In this document: positions 23,756 through 33,972 of the stretch, piece by piece
Position numbering within the stretch: position 1 is the stretch's first letter
How the letters are laid out: every line of letters begins with the position of its first letter
Source: Siphonodentalium dalli
Lineage: Eukaryota > Mollusca > Scaphopoda > Gadilida > Siphonodentaliidae
Direction of reading: 5' to 3'
Assembly (NCBI GenBank): GCA_032622095.1
Contig: CP136065.1
Coordinates: 61,115,094 to 61,179,093, forward strand
DNA: 64,000 nucleotides
Notes under the pieces: model-generated
Database searches by the model: none
What the model was told of the DNA's origin: nothing
What the model saw: the letters and a program-made list of their open reading frames with translations, nothing else
Program-made: the position numbers and the translations under genes

Positions 23756-24137
23756 CCCTTTACCCAACAAACCGGCCAAATAAAGCTTCAACAGCCTAAA
23801 ATATCTTCGGTCTGTCTCAATAGAACCATACAAATATGGATATCATTGGAACCGGCTCCTTGACCACATTGTGATAGTTACAGTTATGCCCTGTGCCAAT
23901 GCATTCTCTTATATATGCGAGTCGACCATAGGTCGCCTCGCATATATAAGAGAATGCATTGGCCTAAACAAAATCTTTTTTTAACACTTTTTACCATTTT
24001 TTCTTACATTCTTTAACAATTTTATAATTTTTAATGTGTTAAGCCAATGCATTCTCTTATATATGCGAGGCGACCTATGGTCGACTCGCATATATAAGAG
24101 AATGCATTGGCACAGGGCCCTTCTGTTGGGTAAAGGG
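23756..24137. mobile_element. TTAA-flanked double-cruciform element, family D
   Basis: The termini are CCCTTTACCCAACA and TGTTGGGTAAAGGG, with TTAA at 23752-23755 and 24138-24141. Inside are two 67-bp hairpins at about 23899-23965 and 24045-24111. Each has the stem CCAATGCATTCTCTTATATA continuing TGCGAG and its complement, around an inner GTCGACCATAGGTCG-like loop. The second hairpin is the exact reverse complement of the first, so the element can fold several ways. No open frame is meaningful. Confidence 0.85.
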
Positions 24138-24429
24138 TTAAGGCTTCTATGCCAAACCAAATATGACATAACATTTCTGATTACATAATTCAACATGCAA
24201 ATAAAGGCTCTATTGCAACTGCAGATATTTGTTTTACATAGCATATTGTTGAATTGCCTTGGAAAATTCATGTTGACTCAACACTGTCCACTAGGAATTT
24301 GGGCTTCTCGAGTTTGGGCGCCCATACCTGTAACAGGTATCAAAACAGCCCTGGAAATTTCCCTGACCCATAGCTCATATGATAACGCCAGATCAGCCTT
24401 GCAGTATACATCATCGAGGGCGTAATAAC

Positions 24430-24680
24430 AAATTGTCGCCAAACTTGTTTGCGTTGTATGAAGTCTATATATTTGTGTAACAGATCTGTTGGAGATGAAT
24501 ATCATTTCTTATTGACTTGCCAAAAATTATCACACATACGTCAAAAGTTCATAGCTAGATATTACTACACAAACCCGACCTTGGAAAAAATGCGACAACT
24601 TATGTCCATCCAGAACAAGTCAGTAGTGCGAAATATCTGTAGATTTTTGATAGAGGCGAAAGATTTCTTATATATATAGA
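24430..24680 (+). mobile_element. 3' fragment of a non-LTR retrotransposon ORF
   Basis: The frame contains CNRSVGDEYHFLLTCQKL, followed by RQKFIARYYY and a hydrophobic-basic tail ending RFLIEAKDFLYI. This is the C-x-H-x4-C pattern found at the very C-terminus of many CR1/L2/Jockey-type reverse transcriptase ORFs in aquatic invertebrates. The same arrangement occurs at about 33490-33695. The reverse transcriptase domain is absent, so it is a dead 5'-truncated copy. Family assignment is by motif only. Confidence 0.65.
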
Positions 24681-25791
24681 ATGATAGGATTACTTTATAC
24701 TTGCATATACATCCCCATGAATGTCATTTGTACGTATATCTTCACGCATATGCCCCTCTCACCCCCCCCCCCAAGTTTACAGAGCAGCATGGCTAGTGGG
24801 CCACTGAGTCAGGTTGACCCACTGGCGGCGAACCAACCATGCACTTCATATGGTTGGTTTCGCAGTATAGTCGGATTCCTTATGTCATTTTGCATTTTTG
24901 GTTTGTTAAAAGCGATCTTAAAACGGATTATGTATGCCTAGTAGGTGTGTTTTCAGGATTGACTTGTTTCCATTCTTGAATTTTGGCGGGTCGGCCAAAA
25001 TCGGGGTCAACATAATTTAGAGAGCGTTTCGTATTTACTGAAAACGATAGATGGTGCCATCTGGCGTATGGTAGTCGGTGCGATTTGAAACTTCTCAAAA
25101 CTACTAGATATGACCGTTACATGTATTTGTGAAAATTTTGATGTGATCGGTTCATTCTTGTTGACTACAGTTGTGATCAAAATTTAACACTGAGCCCTAT
25201 GGAGATTCTAGAACTTTGGATAAATGGCGCCATTTTGCGTATGATGATATGCGCGTACTGATATACCTCAAAAATACTAAGTATGAAACACAGACGTAGT
25301 TATAAAAAGAATGGATGTGATCAGATGATTCTTGCTGGCTACAGTTGCGATCAAAATTTAACACTTAACCCTATGGAGAGTTTCGTGTTATGCTCAAACG
25401 TTGATTGTAATATCACTTATTGGCAATCCTGCGCAACTATATATGAAGTTTAACACTCGTGTTTGACCTACTGTAACTATCCGTGATTTAATATTTGCAA
25501 CATATGATATAGTTATGCCCCAAGATACAGTACTTGGCAAAATTAAGTGTCGAATGGTTTTGTAATTTTGATAATATGCAGCCTATTGAATCAAACGAAA
25601 ATATTCACAACAAGACTGTTCACGGTGTGATTACATATTATATTATTGTTTTATTTGATACTTGTCTGTCCTGTTGTCCACTGACTAATTTTAAAACCAC
25701 ATCGTTGATCATAACGGGATGTAGTGTCACAAATACACAGGTATAGATGGTAGTTGTTCGTTGCCATTAACTCAATCGTTGTCATCGGAGT
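24681..25791. other. Intergenic, with two diverged direct repeats near 25130-25390
   Basis: No gene is supported. ATCAAAATTTAACACT followed by CCCTATGGAGA occurs at about 25177-25207 and 25349-25379, each preceded by GATGTGATC and TTCTTG, giving a unit of about 172 bp. The 86-aa frame at 24681-24941 has a poly-proline tract and one hydrophobic stretch but no homology signs. Confidence 0.55.
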
Positions 25792-26085
25792 CTATCCCAC
25801 GTGTACTGAGAGAATCTGTGTTTTCGCAGGATTTGTGCTACTGATAAATGGACATTTCGGTGCAGCTGAGATCTTTACTATAGCAGTATAGGCTTTGCTT
25901 TCACACTTCCCACGCCAGTTACTTTTGGCCAACTTCAGTACAGTGACTGAAACCCAACATTCACCATCAATATTCTGACCACAATTAATCTCCACGCTTC
26001 GTGTATAGCTGTGAAAATCAAGTAAATTCGAATTTCCACTAAAGTAGAGCTTAATGAGTAAAATTGATATCAACCATAGTTGCAT
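25792..26085 (-). CDS. Putative small secreted cysteine-containing protein or first coding exon
   Basis: The 97-aa frame starts MQLWLISILLIKLYFSGNS, a convincing signal peptide. The mature part has four cysteines (INCGQ, GECWV, GKCES, PKCPF) in a polar sequence, unlike random A+T-rich frames. On the minus strand a TTTGCAG acceptor lies four bases before the ATG, so this is probably an exon with a spliced 5' UTR. It may end at the TAG (25792-25794) or splice out earlier, for example at GCTATA then gtaaag (within the codons for YTAIV). I recognise no family. Confidence that it is expressed is moderate at best. Confidence 0.45.
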   Translation of the reverse strand: MQLWLISILLIKLYFSGNSNLLDFHSYTRSVEINCGQNIDGECWVSVTVLKLAKSNWRGKCESKAYTAIVKISAAPKCPFISSTNPAKTQILSVHVG

Positions 26086-26637
26086 TTTCCTGCAAATTCC
26101 GAGTACAGGTGCTTAGTAACAGTTACTAAGGAGCTACCGGGACCGGTGGCAAAGTCTCCCGATCTTATAATGATCAGTGGCCTATGCAGAACATGGCTGC
26201 ATAGTTTTAGATATGCATGTGCCCAACTTTGAACAAAACCAGCACCATGTGATTAGACACTGACTAAAGTCAATACCAATGAATGATTATTACACCATTG
26301 TGGTATTTGATTAGCAACCTTTGCCAACCTTAGATAAGACATCTGGTTCACTTTGACGACCAGGTATATCTCAAATTTGACATTTGAGTATTAACTGCAT
26401 CGGATAAACCCGACCAGGAATTATAGAACAACCATCTATATAAGCCCAGCAATATTTAGCAACACATATGGACATGATAACATTGTTTAACATTTTTAAA
26501 CAATACCGCCCTATCCACATGTATATGGCTAAACATATCATTGGCATATATGAGTTGTTGTAGTTGTTACATTGATGCTGGTCGGGTTTCTCCAATTTAA
26601 TACCAAAACAGAATGATCCATAAGCTACGGTGGCTGG
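26086..26637. other. Intergenic, no feature recognised
   Basis: A short palindrome, CTTAGTAACAGTTACTAAG, lies at about 26112-26130. It is upstream of the putative secreted-protein ORF on its strand and could be a regulatory site or chance. Nothing else is supported. Confidence 0.5.
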
Positions 26638-27788
26638 TTTAGGACATGGGAATTTTTATTTTTATTTTGTGGCCACGAAATACTAATTCGTGGCCAAGAA
26701 ATAACTAATTCGTGGCCAAGAAATAACCAATTCGTGGCCACGAAATAACTGATTGACCTTTGCATATATCCAGATACATTTACGATATGGTTACACTAAG
26801 TTGATGTTTTAGAAACAATGCGTACGATCGCAGAGAAGCTACTATAAACCCCTTATGGCGTGGGACCCGGGTTCTATGGGGATATGAACGTCCGATATAA
26901 ACTAGCCAGGGATAATGGGGAAACACGGGCCAGGTGACTCCAAGACAACCTGAATATTTATTAATTTTTACCACAAGAGATCGAATGGGAATGACATTTC
27001 TCTCGGCATATTGGCCAATTTAAGTCAAATAAGGGGTTTTGTAGGGTGGGCCCAAAAACAAACTTATAAATATTCATCCTTTCAACCATACCAGATCCAA
27101 AATGGTCGCCGCTCAGAAAGGGTCAAATAGGGTACACATTATTTCTCGGTCACTTGAACGATATAGATCAAATAAAGGGTGTTGTACCGTGGCTCGGAAA
27201 GCAAGCTAAATTTTCACACCTTCAGCTCACTCGAGCGAAAATTATAACTATTCAGAGGGGTCCATATATGGTACCATGCAATCCCCCCCCCCATTTTATG
27301 TCGAATACAGTGTATTGTAGGCTGACCCCTGAGACAAACTAAATATTCACCCGCTTTCACCATCCCCGATCCAAAATGGCCGCCCCATATGGGTTCAAAT
27401 ATGGCACCTATACAATTTCTCGGCCCTTATCCGTTTGATGTGGTATAATTGGTGATGTAGGGTGGCCGCAAGATATACTGAATGTCGTGGGTGGCTATTT
27501 AACCCACCCCCCCCCCCCCCCAGGACGGCGGCAACTTTGGATCGGGTTGGTGATTACTTAATTTGTTTTACGGGCCACCCCATAACACCCTTTATCTCAA
27601 ATCGCCGTGGCTCATGCCAAGGTGGTGGACAACAACAACCAGATCATTTCTATCAGCTTCCATTACAACAATGGGACTGATGATCGTATATCACAATTAG
27701 TTATTTCGTGGCCACGAATTAGTTATTTAGTGGCCACGAATTAGTATTTCGTGGCCATGAAATACAAAAAATATTCCCATGTCCTAAA
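26638..27788. mobile_element. Inverted-repeat element with GTGGCCACGAA subterminal repeats
   Basis: The left end is TTTAGGACATGGGAATTTTT and the right end is ATATTCCCATGTCCTAAA. Just inside each end are three or four tandem copies of TTCGTGGCCACGAAATAACT-like sequence (26668-26750 and 27698-27765, inverted). Each repeat contains the palindrome TTCGTGGCCACGAA. Internally, phrases such as ATCCAAAATGG and TTTCTCGG recur in roughly 300-bp units. No clear target duplication and no transposase were found. Arrays of short palindromes near the ends would suit transposase binding (inference). Confidence 0.7.
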
Positions 27789-30684
27789 AGTTTTGACTGA
27801 CACTTACATAAATATGACTCGCAGATTTGTTAGCACACAACTCCGTATTATGCGGTACTTCGTCCTGGTAATAAACATTAATTTTGTCAATTGATGAAAA
27901 AACACCATCAATCAATTTTACAACGATATCCTGAAACTTTAGTCTTGATAAACATTACATTTCCAGAATAGTGGACATTATCACTGAAGCACGTGATTGT
28001 GATGTATATGATTGATGTGAACCACATTTTTTTTTATCAACTACTGTATCTGGTGGCCTGACTATATTGAAAGTTAATTTTGTAAAATCACATGTAATTA
28101 CGATAGATTACATGTAAGAGGCATGAATATATGATAGCCATTAAGTTCCACCACTGTGAACATTTGAGTAAATTGTCAAACTCTCTATAGGGTCCAACGT
28201 TAGTTCTGTTCGCAACTGTAGTACTATACCCGCGGAGACTTATTTGACGACACCATTCTCAAAAATACATTTCAGAGTCATACTTGACATATGTGCATAA
28301 TTTCAACTCGCGCAATTCATGAAAAGGCTAATCGTGTTAGTTAATATCTGTATAATCGGGAAACGCTCTTTATTTATTTTTTAAAACCGTCCAAACAATT
28401 GTTTCCACTAAAATGTCAGACTGGAAACAAGTAGACTCTGAAAGCAGACCGCCATATTTGACACTTTTGTTAATTTCAACTCGCACAGTCCACCAGAAAG
28501 TTAGTTATGAGGATTAATATGTGTATAATAAGCAAACGCTCTTTAAATTCTTAAAACAGTCCAAAAAAACTTTTTTCCAATAAAATTTCAACTGGACACA
28601 GGCAAACTCTGAAAGTAGTCACGCTATTGATAAATAAACAATTTGCATGTCGTCTTAGACAATCCGAAATGGCGCGACCATTGTTTTCGACCAAAGGAAT
28701 CTGACTTGTGAAATCAGCGAGGGTGGGGGTAGGGTTAGCTTTTCTGCGATATCTTTACCAAAAATCGATGTATCAAAGTTTTGTTTGTGGCATATGATCA
28801 AGATATCCTTGTAGATTGTTCATGTTCGTCTATATGTTATGTAGCTGATTCTAACAACATACAATACCTTAATATTTGGAAAAGAAAATTGAAAATGCAG
28901 TCATAAATACAATTCATCTGATGATTTTATGATAAAATTCCTTATTAAGATATGTAATTAAGTAATTTGTGGCAAGAGCTCCCCATGTTTTTCGATTTCC
29001 ATGAACAAAGAAAGCCACTTACCGAACTTGATATGCGTAATAGCATGTTTTTATTACCAGGTGGACGGGGAAAAAATGGAGGGGTACACAAACAAAAGCC
29101 TCACACAAACCTGTTTCCACTAAAATATCAAGCTGGAAACAGGTAGATTCTGAAAATAGACACACTGGTGGTATAGAAACTGTTCTCATATCGCTTTTAG
29201 CATTCCGAAAACGCGCGACCATTTTTTTCGACATAAGGAATCCGACTAGTAGCTCCTCCTGCACCCCCTTAAATCGGGAGTATAGTAGGTATATACGGAG
29301 CGCAAAATCACACTGATATGGGTGTAACCCAGAATACCCGACACTCCTGGTCCGAAAGTATCGATATGCATGTTAACTATATGCTATTTAACTCGAATAT
29401 CTACATTCCTTCATGGATGTGTGGACCGGTCGTCGGTGGCGGATGAGTTCCGGGACTCCGCATGTACTGGACAATTGTCCATGCATGGGTAGGTCCGGGA
29501 TATCGGCCGACGCCGACGCCATGTTTCGCACATCTGTGGGGAATGCTAGTAATCAGCTCTATATACATAAATTATACATATTAAGGCCATAATAAATATA
29601 TTCCTAGATGATCATCGGAAGTTTTTTGAAAATTGGGGCGGGGGGGAGGTATTTATTATTTATTATTTATTTCCAGCTCGGCATAGATGAACCAAGTAAA
29701 GTTGATTCAATTCATTGCTATGTTGTATACATGTGCACTATTAATAAAATGTGAGTTAAATGAAGTGAAAGATGGAAATAAATAATACCTGACAATAAAT
29801 GTCATGTTGTTATATATATATATTCCCATCATTTACTTCATTTATAATAAAACACATATGTATATATTAATATCGCACACACATATGTTGTGGTGCAAAC
29901 TATATTTCAAAAGATGCCCATGTCAAGCATATTCGCATGCCCTATTTCTATGTGGCGTTTGGTATCACGAGAAATGAGCAATTGCTTGCGGTACGGAACA
30001 AGCATGATTAGGCCGAAAAAAAATTAAATATTTGTTTCGTATTACTATGCCAAAAAATCCAGGTAGGTACCGGTAGGTAGGGATTTTTTTTTTTTTTGTA
30101 ATATTTTTTTTTCTTCCCCCGAACAGTTAAGAAGTGCATTAATGCTTACTCTTTATACTTGTGTTAATGCTGTCCATGTATATTGTAAGAAAACAGTTAA
30201 TGTAGCACAATAATATGATAAGTATTGTCAATGTGGACAAACAAATGCCTCCCAAGCACTCAACTATGCAGTTCTCTTGTAATTATTCTCTCAGTTTAGA
30301 TTGTAGTGGCACATCTTCTTCAGAGCACAATATTGACATATCAACAGGCCCAAGATGAACACCATAATAGGGCGTTTCTATGACTTGATAATAACATAAC
30401 TTGTATGATATTAATTCAAACCTCACTTATATATTTGGTCATACACCTCAGGACCAAAGACACACCTCCACTGGCAGGATATCTCACATGCACCTCAGTC
30501 ACATTGCACAGGGTGTAAATGTCCCTCGATTGCATTGAAATATAAAGACCCTCACCACATTGAAAATGGTACAGGTACCACAGGCCACACCTTGACTGAG
30601 GTACCACACCTCAGCGCTGATTCAAATTGCCCCCAACTTTGAAGTTCCTTATGCACACTGGCATTGCATGCTTGTAAGTTTTAT
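27789..30684. other. Intergenic; degenerate repeated segments near 28370-29260
   Basis: Diverged repeats of a segment with AAACGCTCTTTA, TTTCCACTAAAAT and AACTGGAAACA- and GACTCTGAAAG-like phrases occur at about 28360-28460, 28530-28625 and 29110-29165. They are followed twice by GCGCGACCATT with TTTCGAC (about 28672 and 29213). A TATT(TATT) tract is at about 29650-29680 and a poly-T run at about 30085. No gene is supported; the 81-aa frame at 29019-29264 lies inside the repeat. Confidence 0.55.
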
Positions 30685-30685
30685 A

Positions 30686-30718
30686 CACCCATACAAAATT
30701 GGTCACTTGACCTCCTCC
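30686..30718. mobile_element. Family C terminal stub
   Basis: ACAAAATTGGTCACTTGACC then TCCTCC followed by TTAA (30719-30722) matches the right end of the family C element. Only about 33 bp remain. It directly abuts a family A element across one shared TTAA. Confidence 0.6.
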
Positions 30719-30722
30719 TTAA

Positions 30723-31118
30723 GGGTACTCAAATCCGATCAGGCGCTCCTAAATTACTATTTCTTTGGTTTCGGGGGAAAAACATATTTGATTCGATTTG
30801 AGGAACCCACCCATCAAAGCTCAGAGTGATCAGATATCGATTTTTGAAGTTTGTTATTAGTCGAGATGTGTAATAATATGTGGCCCAGAAACACATGGTC
30901 AAACGGAGCATCTCGGACAAAATTGCGGATGAAGATATATAACACTAAAATCAAGTGGCAATACGGTCAAAATTCGTGATACTTTAGTGATAATACGGCC
31001 ATATTTTATTGAACAAAATGTTGATAAATAACAAGTTTTTGGAAATTTTATACCATAGTTGACAGTGGTTAGCATTATTTTGTTGCAATAAATCGATTCT
31101 GGTAACAAAGGCTTATTT
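30723..31118. mobile_element. TTAA MITE, family A copy
   Basis: It starts GGGTACTCAAATCCGATCAG after TTAA (30719-30722), then TTACTATTTCTTTGG, ATATCGATTTTTGAA, TTGAACAAAATGTTGATAAA and AATCGATTCTGGTAAC. The distal terminal repeat is degraded, ending about 31118. A 69-aa minus-strand frame inside is a by-product of the family A sequence and recurs in other copies. Confidence 0.75.
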
Positions 31119-31375
31119 TGGGGAAATGTTGTTGCTGTATTAATCTATTGACCACGGGAAACACCATTCTCAGAAATGCATGTTATGGGTAGGGCAGGTG
31201 TGGGTTAATGCAGAGGAAACTTGGTCTCCTTGCCTTTATCACCCTGCATGTGACTAGTTAGATTACAAAATATATATTATTCAACCACGTTTACAATAAT
31301 TTGACAGACATAAACACTAATACTGATTCATCTTTTCAGACATTACAGTAATGTCCAAAGTAATTGACCACTTAA

Positions 31376-31965
31376 AGGGGTACTGTACCCAAGATGTTGT
31401 TGTTGGTTTCTATAATCCCCGAGTCGGAGAATAAGGTAACAACTTTTCCATTTTTTGAAAGTCTGTTGAGTACGAAGTATTGTTACGGATGGCAAATTTA
31501 CCGGAATGCAAAAATACAAATTGTCGTTGTCGAGTAATTTTTGTAGTTTTCAACCAAATGAATCAAATAAACATTATATTATATGCTTAGTAGTCCCATA
31601 TACTCATTTAAGTTAGTGTATGGTCACTAGTCAATGAGTGGCTTGGGTTTTCTCCCCGTATAAGCATAATGTTTCAAACGATCGTGTGTGCAATTGTTTT
31701 ATTAATCCAGTATCCCTCAATTATAATTTGATTACGTTTTGTACACGGAAATTCCAATTTTAAGAGACGCCATTTTATGGCTGGAGCCATAAAATCAATT
31801 TATATTAAATTATTAACTTTTAAATTATTAAATTTTAAGATAGCCTATTAACCTGAGCGTTTACAGAATACATCTTCGACTCAAATTACTTATATTTCTA
31901 TATAGTATCGATAATAGATCGTTGTTATCACCGGGAATTTATTGAAAATGGCGTACAGTACCCCT
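31376..31965. mobile_element. TTAA-flanked MITE, family B, copy 1
   Basis: 590 bp; it starts AGGGGTACTGTAC and ends GTACAGTACCCCT, a perfect 13-bp inverted terminus. TTAA is at 31372-31375 and 31966-31969. Copy 2 at 47266-47845 matches along its length (for example TTCCGGTAAATTTGC as its complement, GTCTGTTGAGTACGAAGTA, TTTACAGAATACATCTTC). No coding content. Confidence 0.9.
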
Positions 31966-32254
31966 TTAACCACAGCAGAATTATGGCATACCCAGTTGGG
32001 TTCATAAGCTAGATAATGAGGAATGTTTGTTGCAACTATTTCCTGTCAAACTCTCCAAAGACCAGCCTTGGAAATTGTTGTTTTTTCTTTGTTTAAACCA
32101 CTTGTTTACATAATATGAACGTATCTCTCATAATGTGAGGGTGAACAGGTGCAGTTATAGTACTATAGCATACATTGTTACAAAGGATAATGATTTTTTC
32201 TTCAAATTGATAGTTTGAAATTGAGATTTTTTGAAAAATTACGAATATGGCGCC

Positions 32255-32850
32255 TGGCGAAAAATTCCCGCTAATGCAGGGGGGGGTGGAAAAAAGTTTT
32301 TTTCCGGGCACGTATGCCGGGGTGGGTGGGTGGTCGATAGGACCAACAAACAATTTTTTCCGCAACTCAAAAATATTTTTCCTGCAATTCTTTTTGACTG
32401 TTTTTGCAATGAGTTTGGCTTAAAACACATCTATATGTCAATATTAACATAAATGACAAATTTTATGATAATCAGACAAAGAGTATAGTCTGTAGCCCAT
32501 GCTAATGGATTGAATTTTGAAATCCAAGATGGCTGCTGGCAGCCATGTTTTTTTTTGACCGAATGACCCCAAAATGACTTGTTCCTATATTTACATGTCA
32601 ATGTTAACATCCATGACTAATAGTATGCACAGAAATTCATATACAGCTGTTTACAGTGAATTTTTCCCCTGCAAATCTCTGTTTTAGTGTTAAAAGGGGG
32701 TGGGTGTCCAAAAATGGTCGGAAAAAACTGCCGAAAACGGAAAAAAAATTGGACGCGGGGGTGGGTGGGTCCCAACAAGGGTCGAAAGTCAAAAATCTGC
32801 ATACGTGCCTGCAAATTTTTTTCGACTCCCCCCTGGCTAATGATTGTTTT
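32255..32850 (-). mobile_element. Family C element, inverted partial copy
   Basis: Relative to 21730-22698 this is inverted. It contains CACGTATGCCGGGGTGGGTG at about 32310, a middle part with CCAAGATGGCTGCTGGCAGC, then CAGCTGTTTACAGTGAATTT, and a GTGGGTGGGTCCCAACAAGG-type segment near 32770. The true termini with TTAA are not visible, so the copy is truncated at both ends. It directly precedes the retrotransposon fragment. Open frames of 60-102 aa in both strands are by-products. Confidence 0.7.
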
Positions 32851-32876
32851 ACGTGATAAATCCAGTACAAGCATGA

Positions 32877-33695
32877 ATGTGCCAGTCGGTCAAAGTCAGA
32901 GTGGGAACTATGTTCGAAAATTGTCGCGATATTGAAAAGGTACACTTAGGATTTTGTAAAACATTCACGAATATGAAAAGTAGCACGCCGAGTTATATGG
33001 TTTATGGAGAGTTAGGCCGATGGCCTCTCTCTATTGAGACCAAGAAGAGAATGATCTCATATTGGTGCCGTATTATAAAGAAAGATACAGGTATAACATC
33101 AGTACTTTATAAATTATTGCTTGAATTGCACAAAACTAAACGCGTACGTTATATTGATCATATTTCAGGAGTTATCGAGTCCGCAAATCTCAATGCTAAC
33201 TGGGACAACCAAACTCCTCTGCCATGCAGCTCCTTTAGAAGATTTAATGATACACTAATTCAAGAGTTTAGAACTCAGTGGAGAATCGATGTTGATTCTT
33301 CGGATAGAGGGGAGTTTTATAAACACATGAAAATACAGTCTTCAATTAGCTGGCACTACATGAACATGCCATTTGGCATGATGGTTTACGTTCAGAAAAT
33401 GAGAACGTCCAATCATAGATTAGGTATTGAGATAGGTAGATGGAAAAAACGGAATCGCAATCATAAAAGCAGCAACAAAGATAGTTCATGCGCACTTTGT
33501 AACGCCTTGCTATGCGATGAATTCCATTTTATTATTATGTGTCCGCAACTTGAACAATTACGAAACAAATACATTCCGAAGGCATGTTATGACGAACCTT
33601 CGAGAGAACTTTTATTCGAACTTCTTAACTCGACCAACCCTGACATATTAAACAATTTGGCAATCTTTATAAAACTCGGGTTGAAATTTTTTTAG
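32877..33695 (+). CDS. C-terminal part of a non-LTR retrotransposon polyprotein
   Basis: The 272-aa frame has its real similarity from about residue 22. It contains KSSTPSYMVYGELGRWPLSI and a region typical of the sequence after the reverse transcriptase thumb in CR1/L2/Jockey-like elements. Next come KMRTSNHRLGIEIGRWKKRN and a zinc-finger-like C-x2-C...H-x4-C (CALCNALLCDEFHFIIMCPQ). The catalytic reverse transcriptase core is missing, so the copy is 5'-truncated at its junction with the family C element near 32880. The Met at the start belongs to flanking sequence. The frame is intact, so insertion may be fairly recent. The product is not expected to act alone. Confidence 0.82.
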   Translation: MCQSVKVRVGTMFENCRDIEKVHLGFCKTFTNMKSSTPSYMVYGELGRWPLSIETKKRMISYWCRIIKKDTGITSVLYKLLLELHKTKRVRYIDHISGVIESANLNANWDNQTPLPCSSFRRFNDTLIQEFRTQWRIDVDSSDRGEFYKHMKIQSSISWHYMNMPFGMMVYVQKMRTSNHRLGIEIGRWKKRNRNHKSSNKDSSCALCNALLCDEFHFIIMCPQLEQLRNKYIPKACYDEPSRELLFELLNSTNPDILNNLAIFIKLGLKFF

Positions 33696-33972
33696 TGGAA
33701 AGGACACAATCATGAATGATGAATAAGGTTCGTAATAAATGCAAATATTGTTTGTTTGTAGCTTTATTGTGCCTGTTTTGTATATGTTTAGCGTATGCTA
33801 ATGATGCGTGTTTGTTTGTTTCAATTTGTCAACTGTATCTTGTATGTTTACAACATCTAGTTTATTGTGATCATTATATATATAATGTACTATATGTGTA
33901 AATAGTGTAAATAGTTAACCATCGTTCATGTTCCATGTAAAAATGGCTGAGATTAAAGCATCATTCATTCAT
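32880..33972 (+). mobile_element. 5'-truncated non-LTR retrotransposon with ATTC-repeat tail
   Basis: It includes the partial ORF, a 3' UTR from 33696, and an end reading GATTAAAGCATCATTCATTC then AT. A short tandem repeat tail instead of poly-A is known for CR1/L2-type elements. The same ending in reverse (GAATGAATGGATGCTTTATT) is seen at about 63730, so a second copy enters from the right edge of the window. No target duplication could be fixed. Confidence 0.75.

Noticed and set aside
24681-24941. 86-aa plus-strand frame with a hydrophobic C-terminus
   Set aside because: It follows a dead retrotransposon fragment, contains a poly-C-derived proline run and shows no family signal.
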